Of a stretch of DNA of 64,000 nucleotides, positions 56,919-64,000 are shown in pieces (the stretch's first letter is position 1; the number at the start of each line of letters is the position of its first letter). A program made the position numbers and the translations under genes. Location: assembly GCA_016721315.1 (NCBI GenBank), contig JADKIL010000003.1, positions 434,001 to 498,000 on the forward strand. The letters are read 5' to 3'. Origin of the DNA: Candidatus Villigracilis vicinus (GTDB lineage Bacteria; Chloroflexota; Anaerolineae; Anaerolineales; Villigracilaceae). The notes under the pieces are model-generated. The model was not told where the DNA came from. It was given only the letters and a program-made list of their open reading frames with translations, and did not search any database.

Positions 56919-57865
56919 TTCCTCTCTTGCATTCCCAACCCCTCAACCAGATTTTTGATCGTACTCCAATGAATGCGTTCCCACGCCGTCGGGCTGGAAT
57001 TGGAGTTATGCGGCGCAAGTATGACGTTATCCATCTTTAAAAGCGGACTTTCCAATGGCAGCGGCTCGAACTCGAAAACATCCAGCGCCGCGCCTCCGAT
57101 CTGACCGGAACTGAGTGCCGCAACCAGGGCTTTTTCATCCACAATGGGACCGCGCGCCGTATTGATCAGCACCGCAGTAGGCTTCATCTTAGATAACGTA
57201 CTGGCGTTGATCAGGTGATGAGATGTTGAATTCAGATCACAGTTGACGGACACAAAATCCGAGTTCGATAACAAGGTTTCGAGGGATGTCATTTCGATCC
57301 CTGACTCACCAACGAAGACATGATCAACATCAATAATATCTGTACCAAGGACCTTCATGCCAAAGGCTTTTGCACGGCGTGTCACCGCCTTACCAATATT
57401 TCCCACGCCAATGATGCCAAGTGTACATTCACTAAGCGTCCTGCCCGGGATCTTCTTCCATTCACCGCGTTTCATCGCCGCATCCATCCACGGGCCGCGC
57501 CGTGCGAACGCCAGCATATAGCCAAGCACAGTATCTGCCACAGGAGTGGTAAAAGCATTCGGCGTTCGCCCAAGCTTCACCCCAAAGCGGAAACAAGCCT
57601 CGGCGTCGATCGAGTCGACTCCCGTTCCCCATTTCGAGATGACCTTCAAACGCGGCAAACATGCTTGGATCACTCGCGCGGTGTAACGGTCATCACCACA
57701 TACCGTGCCATCGAACTGACCGGCATACTTGAGAATATCCTCCTCTTCCATGCGTTCTTCCACTTCGGGAATGATGAGCTCAATATTGTAAGAGTCAAAG
57801 ACAGGTTTGAAACGGTCCATAAATGGGATCATGTAAGGAGCCGTGAGCAGAACTGTGTATTTCAT
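56915..57865 (-). CDS. D-2-hydroxyacid dehydrogenase (phosphoglycerate dehydrogenase-like)
   Basis: A 316-residue NAD-dependent D-2-hydroxyacid dehydrogenase. The NAD-binding domain has LGIIGVGNIGKAVTRRAKAF (about 146-165) with the acidic strand end LGTDIID. Catalytic residues are the Arg in INTARGPIVDE, the Glu in DVFEFEPLP and the His in ILAPHNSNS. It is close in layout to phosphoglycerate dehydrogenase but lacks the regulatory ACT domain. In this locus it could supply a serine- or erythronate-type precursor. Its start lies three bases after the sulfatase-like gene's stop. Confidence 0.88.
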   Translation of the reverse strand: MKYTVLLTAPYMIPFMDRFKPVFDSYNIELIIPEVEERMEEEDILKYAGQFDGTVCGDDRYTARVIQACLPRLKVISKWGTGVDSIDAEACFRFGVKLGRTPNAFTTPVADTVLGYMLAFARRGPWMDAAMKRGEWKKIPGRTLSECTLGIIGVGNIGKAVTRRAKAFGMKVLGTDIIDVDHVFVGESGIEMTSLETLLSNSDFVSVNCDLNSTSHHLINASTLSKMKPTAVLINTARGPIVDEKALVAALSSGQIGGAALDVFEFEPLPLESPLLKMDNVILAPHNSNSSPTAWERIHWSTIKNLVEGLGMQERK

Positions 57866-57868
57866 CGA

Positions 57869-59398
57869 TCAATGTCCTTCATCGAATGGATTGGGAATTT
57901 CAGTGAACTCATAGAGTTTTGGAACAGGCGAGTAATAACTTACATCTTCGAGAATATCATACTTGCCTCCAAAGTAGTTATTGAAGACGAGACGGAACAA
58001 GTTGACCGGCGTAACGGTTGGGTACAGGGTATCTTCATGCCCGGGCATATATACCGCTGTAAAGTTCCACATGTTTTTACCCCTGGGCTGCAACCAGGGA
58101 CCATGGTCACCCTGAATAATGATAATGGGCGGCGTCTTAGAGTTCGCCATGATGGTATCGATGGCTTCAAGCATACGAGTGTTGAGATAAGGCAACTGAT
58201 TCAAATAGCCTTTTTGATACATCTTACCGGTATATTGACGCTTCTCATTCCAAAATTCTGCCGGGTTGGTCGGGTTCCCTTCAGGGTCGAACACAAAGGG
58301 TGGGTGCGGCGAAATCACATGAGCATAAACAAATTTCGGTTCGGGCATTTTTGAAATAGAGTCCATGCTGTCAAAAACAGTATTGAAACGGTCACGATAC
58401 CCTGCCGCCATGATGACATCTGAGTCGATCCAGCCCCATTTTTCGGCATATCGCGCCCAGGTTGTGCGCAAGAACAAGCCTTCAAACTCGGTCATTCCCG
58501 AAGAGATCGGCGGTGGGCTTATAAATTTATCCGAGTCGGTGATCTCCAGCCAGGCAAAACCGGATGCAAAGTTGATCGTCTCGTACCCGAGGGTGTCAAA
58601 GTTGTAACGTACAGCATTGTGTTTTAGCGCATCCCACAACACTTTACGACCGATCGACTCCGGTGTAAATGCCGGGTCTAACCCTTGCAGGTATTGCATA
58701 TTTAGTGAAGACCCCAGTGAAATCTCTGTGCGGACATAATTCGACTGGCTCTGACTGGCAATATAAAAACCGCGTTCCTTCAAGGCGTTTTCAAAGTCAC
58801 TATTATCGTATCCGTATGCAGACTCCAGCAGATCTGAACGCGTATATGAATCCAGCAGGAAAAAATATACATCGGGCGGGTTTTCCGGCAGGATCAGATC
58901 CTCTTGTATTGGCGCATTTTTTGCTCCCAAGCGGTGCGGATCTCCTGAAGCCGTATTGAAATCCAATTGAGCTACAGACATGACCAATAAAACCAAGATC
59001 ATGCCGTTCAAGGAAGAAGCAGCTGCTTTAAAAGTCAACTTGGGGCGTGTAACCCACACTATAGAAAGAACCAAAAGAACAACCCATATCAACCACAACC
59101 AGTGAACTGCCGTGTTTTCAGGGAATTTCTTTTCAAAATACATATATACATGCCCATAGGTAAAGAAAAGAATAAGGAATAGAACAGAAAAGAAAGCCGC
59201 TTTGTGAGTTTTACGAAACACAAGCCGCGCTGCCAGAAAGACAACCAGGCTGAGCAATAACGAAATCAAAAGAGGTCGAAATACAGCCGATGGCTCCACC
59301 TGACCTTTGTTCACAGAAAGCAAAGCCAAAACGGGGTATGCACCAAAAACGACCGAATACCAAGGCGCGTTAAACAATCGCGAAAAGAAAGCTTTCAT
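57869..59398 (-). CDS. Membrane-bound alkaline-phosphatase-superfamily (sulfatase-fold) protein
   Basis: A 509-residue protein. About four or five N-terminal membrane helices (about 15-150) are followed by a sulfatase-type catalytic domain (about 175-500). PPDVYFFLLDSYTRSDLLES (about 178-197) gives the first metal-binding Asp, with the Thr of SYTRSD as nucleophile candidate. FVYAHVISPHPPFVFDPEGN (about 370-389) and PPIIIIQGDHGPWLQPRGKN (about 425-444) give the metal-binding His/Asp-His. LTA synthase and phosphoethanolamine transferases share this layout. It may transfer a phospho group to the glycan or remove sulfate. It starts 18 bp downstream of the next gene. Confidence 0.8.
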   Translation of the reverse strand: MKAFFSRLFNAPWYSVVFGAYPVLALLSVNKGQVEPSAVFRPLLISLLLSLVVFLAARLVFRKTHKAAFFSVLFLILFFTYGHVYMYFEKKFPENTAVHWLWLIWVVLLVLSIVWVTRPKLTFKAAASSLNGMILVLLVMSVAQLDFNTASGDPHRLGAKNAPIQEDLILPENPPDVYFFLLDSYTRSDLLESAYGYDNSDFENALKERGFYIASQSQSNYVRTEISLGSSLNMQYLQGLDPAFTPESIGRKVLWDALKHNAVRYNFDTLGYETINFASGFAWLEITDSDKFISPPPISSGMTEFEGLFLRTTWARYAEKWGWIDSDVIMAAGYRDRFNTVFDSMDSISKMPEPKFVYAHVISPHPPFVFDPEGNPTNPAEFWNEKRQYTGKMYQKGYLNQLPYLNTRMLEAIDTIMANSKTPPIIIIQGDHGPWLQPRGKNMWNFTAVYMPGHEDTLYPTVTPVNLFRLVFNNYFGGKYDILEDVSYYSPVPKLYEFTEIPNPFDEGH

Positions 59399-59416
59399 CT
59401 CTATACCTCTAATACT

Positions 59417-61465
59417 TTATTTGCAAATATTCTTTTCGATCAATGCTGTCACATCCCCATCAAGAGTTTCACTCGTCATCAAACTCTTCATTGAATTACA
59501 GACCTGCAACCGCAAGTATTTATCCGCTGCCACCAATTTCAGCATGGATTTGATCTCTTCCACGTCACCTTGCACGGCATAGGCTTGCATGAACGGCATC
59601 CATTCCAAACCATCGTTTGGGTAGTAGCCTTTATCTAAAGCTTCGTTCAACAAAACAGGGATGGACTCCCAGTCGCCACGTTGACGGGCAAGGTCTGCCT
59701 GCTGGTAGTAATAGCACCAACCACGTTCAGGCTCCGTGCCAAACACCTCTTCCGTCACAACAGGCGCTTCGCCATCGGTTGTGACGGAATCCAATCTGGA
59801 ATACGGCGCAACCATCACGATACGACCATCATCGTACGAATTCAACTCAGGCGATCTCCCATCGATGAAGCGCACACAACTATCACTACTTGACTGCACC
59901 ATCACCAATACATTGCCAAAGTCTCGTTCCAAATAGTTGCCGCGCCGAAGCGGGGTTTCCACACCGCCGTTGGTCGTGATCTGCGTGACTGTATTCCCAT
60001 CCAACACGGCGGCAGGCAGTTTCACTACCACTGGATCGTTACTTTGCTTTTCAGGGTAATAGATGAAGTTCGCCGGGCTCCAAATGAAGTAGTCTTCACT
60101 CAATGGGCTACCCGGATACAAAGCGATCAACGTCACCCCTTCTTCTATCTGCGGCGCACGCCACGCCACCTGCCACCAAAAATTACGCGTTGCCTCGGTT
60201 TCATATACCGATCGAATGGTATTACCGTAATGCGTCAGGATCGCAACTGCCACCAGCAACCCCATCACAGTGGTCTGGGTACTGCGCCGTGCAAGACCTT
60301 CGACCAGCAGCGCCAGCAGCATCACTGCACCAATAGATGCGATCAAGGTATAGCGCGAATAATCCGGCAGGGTGACATGACGGTTGACGAGGATCACAGG
60401 GATCAACCCGCCAGCCATGCTGAGGAAGCTGATAAATAAAGTCTCACGCATCATCCTCGTATCAGAACTGGATTCAGTTTCCCCGGCGGGAATACCATCT
60501 GCCGCCTTACCCTCCACCCAGCGGAGAGCATAAAGCAGCACCACCACAGCCAATGCCGACCAGCCAATTGCCGTCGCCATATCCTTTAATCGCATGGTGA
60601 ATGCCAACTGATATACGGGCAGAGTCCATGCAGCAAGCGTAACCGTAAAAAAATCCTGGATCAGATAATTCAGCCACCATAACCCAGTAACAGGCGAAGC
60701 GAAAAACTGCGAAACCTGCACCCCCACATCTGTCGCCTTGCGCTCAGATTCAAAGAAGAACAAACGCCAGACGAGGAACCCCGCCGCGATGAGCAAAAAT
60801 GGCAAACTCGTGCGAACGATCTTCTGCGCTTTTTCTTTAAAGGTCTCGCCTGACGCGCGCCACATCAGCAGCACGATCACGCCAAAGCGGAGCGCCTCGA
60901 TACCGATGAAATATTCCATCTGACTCAAGTAGCCCCAGCCAGCAAGAATGGACCCCGCGATCAGCAACGTCTTTTGAGTACGGCTGACAGTCAACACTGC
61001 TTTAACGGTCAATGCCACAGAAAGAGTAGCGAGGAACAAGCCCAGGATATGCGACTGATAATCAATGGCGTTGGGCATCGAAAGGAAACCAGGATATACC
61101 GTGAATAAGAGCCCGGTGATCAACGCAAAGAAATTACGCCGCTCACCCCATAGCATACGCACTGTCCAAAAAACGAATACGCCGCCAAAAGCGCGGAAAA
61201 GGAAGGCACTCAGGTGGTACCAAAGTGGATTGAACCCGAACAACGAGAACAACGGGATCATCGCCAACGCCCGCCCGGGGCGGTCTATGCCAAAGATCGC
61301 ATTAAAAAAACCGGGGCCTTTGACCTGCATATCGTACATTAGATACCAGTCGTCGTTGAGATAGCCGAGATGGCTCACGAGCGGCAGATAGGCGATCCCC
61401 GCGATGATCACGATCAGCAGGGAACCAAACCAGAAGGGGGTGAGTTTATCTTTTAGGGTTTGCAT
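59417..61465 (-). CDS. Large GT-C-like membrane protein
   Basis: A 682-residue protein with about twelve membrane helices. The first external loop has LGYLNDDWYLMYDMQVKGPG (about 34-53), the Asp-Asp motif typical of GT-C glycosyltransferases, followed by IFGIDRPGRALAMIP. The last 180 residues are soluble: a beta-rich part with SSSDSCVRFIDGRSPELN (about 535-552) and a helical end with YYYQQADLARQRGDWESIPV that looks TPR-like. No family was recognised with confidence. Same-strand neighbours suggest a polymer-building role. Confidence 0.7.
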   Translation of the reverse strand: MQTLKDKLTPFWFGSLLIVIIAGIAYLPLVSHLGYLNDDWYLMYDMQVKGPGFFNAIFGIDRPGRALAMIPLFSLFGFNPLWYHLSAFLFRAFGGVFVFWTVRMLWGERRNFFALITGLLFTVYPGFLSMPNAIDYQSHILGLFLATLSVALTVKAVLTVSRTQKTLLIAGSILAGWGYLSQMEYFIGIEALRFGVIVLLMWRASGETFKEKAQKIVRTSLPFLLIAAGFLVWRLFFFESERKATDVGVQVSQFFASPVTGLWWLNYLIQDFFTVTLAAWTLPVYQLAFTMRLKDMATAIGWSALAVVVLLYALRWVEGKAADGIPAGETESSSDTRMMRETLFISFLSMAGGLIPVILVNRHVTLPDYSRYTLIASIGAVMLLALLVEGLARRSTQTTVMGLLVAVAILTHYGNTIRSVYETEATRNFWWQVAWRAPQIEEGVTLIALYPGSPLSEDYFIWSPANFIYYPEKQSNDPVVVKLPAAVLDGNTVTQITTNGGVETPLRRGNYLERDFGNVLVMVQSSSDSCVRFIDGRSPELNSYDDGRIVMVAPYSRLDSVTTDGEAPVVTEEVFGTEPERGWCYYYQQADLARQRGDWESIPVLLNEALDKGYYPNDGLEWMPFMQAYAVQGDVEEIKSMLKLVAADKYLRLQVCNSMKSLMTSETLDGDVTALIEKNICK

Positions 61466-61508
61466 AAGAATTTCTCGTCAGTGCAAGGGCGGCACAGGCA
61501 ATGACGGC

Positions 61509-62171
61509 TTAACTTCTCTTCCTCATTAAGAAATCGGCGATCTCAAAATCCAGCTCTTCGTCAATATCCCAGGCTTCATCCGCATCGATCTCGAACATCA
61601 ATGGGCTGTCACCAATGCGGTGTTTTTTGCGTTCAAGGTTTTCACGGGTAAAAAGATAAACACAGGAATTCTCTTCATACACTGGCGGGAGGTCTTGCGT
61701 TTGGAGCAATTCCAACGGGTTGTGATTGATGGCGTGCCCATCCTGCCAGTAGAGGCGGGTTTGTAAACGCGTTACAGAGAATAGGGAATCATATTTAGGG
61801 TAGGCACCAAGAAAGGTCTTGATTCCTTGCGAGATGGTTTCGGCTTTGAGTAATGGATTGGTGCTATGGGTTTGCAAATAAAAATCTGCCTGTACCTGCG
61901 CGGTATCATGCAGAAGAATATCGTTCATGGGAATGTCGTCAGCACGGAGATGCTCAGGGCGTTGGATCAACTTCACAGCAGGGAAGAGGCGGCGCACTCC
62001 ATCCATCACCGGCTCGGAGTCGGTATCCACCATGACGGTATCGATCTCCGGCACAGCTTGCAAGGTTTCCAAAATATGTTGAAAAAGAGGCTTGCCCGCA
62101 AGAGGGCGGTAGTTCTTGCCAGGCACACGCTGGCTATGATGTCGCATGGGGACAAGGGCGGCAATTTTCAT
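61509..62171 (-). CDS. NeuA/KdsB-type cytidylyltransferase
   Basis: A 220-residue nucleotidyltransferase of the CMP-N-acylneuraminate/CMP-Kdo synthetase family. The nucleotide loop is IAALVPMRHHSQRVPGKNYR (about 3-22), followed by PLAGKPLFQHILETL. TVMVDTDSEPV with the metal Asp, and LQTHSTNPLLKAETISQG (the LLQPTsPLR-like motif), follow. It activates a nine- or eight-carbon sugar acid with CTP in the cytoplasm. NeuB or KdsA homologues are not in this window. The gene's start is about 80 bp after the GNAT gene. Confidence 0.85.
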   Translation of the reverse strand: MKIAALVPMRHHSQRVPGKNYRPLAGKPLFQHILETLQAVPEIDTVMVDTDSEPVMDGVRRLFPAVKLIQRPEHLRADDIPMNDILLHDTAQVQADFYLQTHSTNPLLKAETISQGIKTFLGAYPKYDSLFSVTRLQTRLYWQDGHAINHNPLELLQTQDLPPVYEENSCVYLFTRENLERKKHRIGDSPLMFEIDADEAWDIDEELDFEIADFLMRKRS

Positions 62172-62185
62172 GCGCTTATTTTATC

Positions 62186-62240
62186 TCACCGCAGAGGCCA
62201 CCGAGCAAACAGAGATTTTTTCGTGTCCTCAGTGGCTATG
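62186..62240. repeat. Intergenic palindromic repeat fragment
   Basis: The gap contains CACCGCAGAGGCCACCGAG, then AACAGAGATTTTTT and CGTGTCCTCAGTGG, an imperfect inverted repeat of the same GAGGACACRGAG style as at 36395-36453 and near 575-665. Confidence 0.5.
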
Positions 62241-62253
62241 TACTGAAAATGCT

Positions 62254-63081
62254 TTACAACGCTCGCGACATCTGCCATTGCGAAAGCGACTCGCGCTGCA
62301 TGCCGACATGTTCAAAAATGAAACCCATCTCTTCGGGATAAATGGCTGAGACATGCCAGACTTTGCCGGGAAATTTTGCGAACAGGGTGCGCAACAGGAC
62401 GCCGCTCAAGCCTGCTCCACGCGACCGAGCCTTGACCAGCACCGATTGGATCGCCACATCCATTACATCGGGGTTACTGATGAGACAGTAAGCGTCATTG
62501 AGGCGGAAAGCACGTGATGGCGGCGTATGCTGCATAATGGTCGTGCCAGAAAGCTGCCAGGGGAGGTCTTGCATACCGTGATAGGTGACGGTGCGTGCCA
62601 GTTCACGGATGTCTATTTCTTCGATCTCTTCAGCGGTATCCACCTGTGGATTATTGAGTTTGTACCCCACTAATCTGCGCATCTTCTTAAAACCGGACTT
62701 TTCGTACAACTTGACTCCGGCAGTGTTCTGCTCGATGACCTCAAGCAGCATTTCCTTGTCCCCACGTTCCCGGGCTTCTGCGACAAGCTGCGCCATTGCC
62801 CAGGTGCCCACACCGCTGCCACGGGCATTGACCGTGATCCCCATTGCAGCGAGGCGGTTCGTCCAACCACGGCGGGCGATCATCGCCAAACCGACTGGCT
62901 CACCATCCTTCATCAACACCCGGCTGGCAGTCAGGTCTATACCGTCGCGGCGCAGCATGGTCAGCAGTACTGTGTCGGTAATATTGATGGGGACAAAATA
63001 AGCTTCGAAACTGCGGGTCATCAGGTCCGCAAGGAAGGAAGTGGAGTATTCGTGGGCGGGTTTTAGAGAAAGGGAAGACAT
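62254..63081 (-). CDS. Double GNAT-domain acetyltransferase
   Basis: A 275-residue protein with two GNAT folds. The N-terminal domain (about 1-135) has the acetyl-CoA loop ARGSGVGTWAMAQLVAEARE (R-x-x-G-x-G/A) and GVKLYEKSGFKKMRRLVGY, the usual end of the fold. The C-terminal domain (about 165-275) has a second, weaker loop (SRGAGLSGVLLRTLFAKFPG) and ends QREMGFIF-like before ESLSQWQMS. It could N-acetylate an amino sugar in the glycan pathway; a general N-acetyltransferase role is also possible. It lies between the cytidylyltransferase and a membrane protein, all on the minus strand. Confidence 0.82.
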   Translation of the reverse strand: MSSLSLKPAHEYSTSFLADLMTRSFEAYFVPINITDTVLLTMLRRDGIDLTASRVLMKDGEPVGLAMIARRGWTNRLAAMGITVNARGSGVGTWAMAQLVAEARERGDKEMLLEVIEQNTAGVKLYEKSGFKKMRRLVGYKLNNPQVDTAEEIEEIDIRELARTVTYHGMQDLPWQLSGTTIMQHTPPSRAFRLNDAYCLISNPDVMDVAIQSVLVKARSRGAGLSGVLLRTLFAKFPGKVWHVSAIYPEEMGFIFEHVGMQRESLSQWQMSRAL

Positions 63082-63111
63082 GAATTGATTATATCGAAAC
63101 TCGACTTGAAT

Positions 63112-64000
63112 TTACCCAACATTTACGAACCAGGCTGCCCCATACAAATTGAAGAGGATGCTCAAAAGCAACAATAGATAGTAATGCCAGGGCTGCCTTT
63201 TTTGAAGAGTCAGGGACATCAAAGCCATGATAGGAAGAATTACATCCAAGATATAGCGATAACCGAATTGAGCTGCGCCCGTATTGTGATACATGACCAG
63301 TAATGCAAAGCCGAAGAAGATCGATGCCCATGCACCCCAAATCCACCAACGGTTCTCATAACGGCGTAACAAATAAACCAGCACCGGTGTGGAAAGGAAA
63401 ATGCTCATGCCTTCCAACGAGGGGACGAAGATCCACGGGCTGCCCAGTTGCACTTGCGGCAGATACAGGAACATCACATTCAGGTTATGCAAAATATATA
63501 CCGAAGAAAAAATACCATAACGTTGGGCATTATTCACAATACCAGGAGCGCCATTGATGGTCACATACCCAAAATCCATAAAGTCTTCAAAGCGCAGATA
63601 GTTGTAAGACAAAAGCCCAATGATCGCCAACCCAACCGGAACCGCAGATTGCACGGACCATTTCAGCAAATGCTTGAGGTCGATCACTGTCCCATTCTCT
63701 TTTTGGATCTGCATGGCAATGGCAAAGACGAACGGCCAGGTCATCAAACTGTTCGGGCGTGCCAGCATTGCTATTCCTAAAAACGCTCCAATGACCCACG
63801 GGGATGCGCCGCGGAGGGCAGCCCAAACTGCCAGCGCAAGGAAGGTCACCGTTACAACCTGACTGACAAACCAGATCTCTCCCATAATGCTCACCCACAG
63901 ATGATTCGTGCCAAATGCAAAGAGAGCCACAAGCACAAAATGGGAAGTCCGCGAGAATGCCACCCAACGCCGGATAATAAGCTGCTCCAGGATCAAATAG
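63112..64000 (-). CDS. Polytopic membrane protein, GT-C-like (partial, 5' end off the window)
   Basis: An open frame runs from the window edge to the stop at 63112, with about 295 residues visible. The frame continues past base 63999 without a start that can be trusted (TTG 63996 is internal-looking). At least seven hydrophobic segments are visible, with loops IMGEIWFVSQVVTVTFLALA, LAMLARPNSLMTWPFVFAIA and AAQFGYRYILDVILPIMALM. The ARPN and YRYILD motifs and the C-terminal helix pattern are those of GT-C/PMT-like membrane glycosyltransferases, so it is probably another one of this locus. The identity of the missing N-terminus is open. Confidence 0.7.
   Translation of the reverse strand, partial: YLILEQLIIRRWVAFSRTSHFVLVALFAFGTNHLWVSIMGEIWFVSQVVTVTFLALAVWAALRGASPWVIGAFLGIAMLARPNSLMTWPFVFAIAMQIQKENGTVIDLKHLLKWSVQSAVPVGLAIIGLLSYNYLRFEDFMDFGYVTINGAPGIVNNAQRYGIFSSVYILHNLNVMFLYLPQVQLGSPWIFVPSLEGMSIFLSTPVLVYLLRRYENRWWIWGAWASIFFGFALLVMYHNTGAAQFGYRYILDVILPIMALMSLTLQKRQPWHYYLLLLLSILFNLYGAAWFVNVG

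Noticed and set aside
57320..58354. Open frame of 344 codons on the plus strand inside the dehydrogenase and sulfatase-like genes
   Set aside because: It spans two well-supported minus-strand genes and its translation resembles no protein.
1..64000. Prophage, transposon, toxin-antitoxin or restriction system
   Set aside because: No transposase, integrase, capsid or tail protein, methyltransferase-endonuclease pair or toxin family was recognised on either strand.

Overview
The window reads as chromosomal DNA from a member of the Chloroflexota, most likely the class Anaerolineae. This is inferred from gene content: Thr/Pro-rich stalk lipoproteins with NBR1-type Ig domains, coupled TPR membrane proteins, a quinate-dehydrogenase-like family, DUF2087 regulators, a GroESL operon under a CIRCE element, and many GT-C membrane glycosyltransferases. 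No rRNA, transposase, phage gene, plasmid function or CRISPR array was seen. There is one tRNA gene, tRNA-Lys(TTT).

Layout. 1-4614 (minus strand): an FAD oxidoreductase cut by the window edge, a GcvT-fold protein, a hemerythrin-like protein that has lost its iron ligands, two small membrane proteins and a steroid-5-alpha-reductase-like membrane enzyme. 4743-9511 (plus): enoyl-CoA hydratase, an AAC(3)-fold acetyltransferase, thioredoxin and a TPR/S33-hydrolase fusion. tRNA-Lys and a partial duplicate of its 3' end lie between them on the minus strand. 9619-13603 (plus): infC (apparent AUA start)-rpmI-rplT, a macro-domain protein, a SpoU methyltransferase and a DUF711 protein. 13618-15162 (minus): a compact operon in which two ArsR-type/DUF2087 regulators flank a GIY-YIG protein. 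It has a consensus promoter overlapped by a perfect 28-bp palindrome and is bounded by terminators.

15229-24177: a quinate-dehydrogenase-like protein, ilvE (plus), a stalked membrane protein, a SurA-like lipoprotein, groES-groEL with CIRCE, and two translationally coupled TPR membrane proteins. 24356-32901 (plus): trmD, a GPH/SLC45-type MFS transporter, and a nucleoside-type ABC importer (two BMP-family binding lipoproteins, one double ATPase, two permeases). 33033-37951 (plus): five consecutive lipoproteins that each carry one NBR1-like Ig domain. Then queG and rdgB.

39724-64000 is almost entirely minus strand. It starts with a sensor kinase/hydrolase pair, then holds a long cell-surface glycan locus: Wzz-like and O-antigen-ligase-like proteins, two GT2 enzymes, at least five GT-C-type membrane proteins, two sulfotransferases, an alkaline-phosphatase/sulfatase-fold membrane protein, a DUF115 protein, an SDR, a D-2-hydroxyacid dehydrogenase, a CMP-sugar synthetase and a double GNAT protein. 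Many of these genes overlap by ATGA and are probably cotranscribed.

The strongest candidates for undescribed biology are the self-regulated ArsR/DUF2087-GIY-YIG-ArsR/DUF2087 operon, the five-gene NBR1-Ig lipoprotein array, and the duplicated tRNA-Lys tail carrying a 20-nt insertion. All functional calls come from reading motifs; no database search was run.
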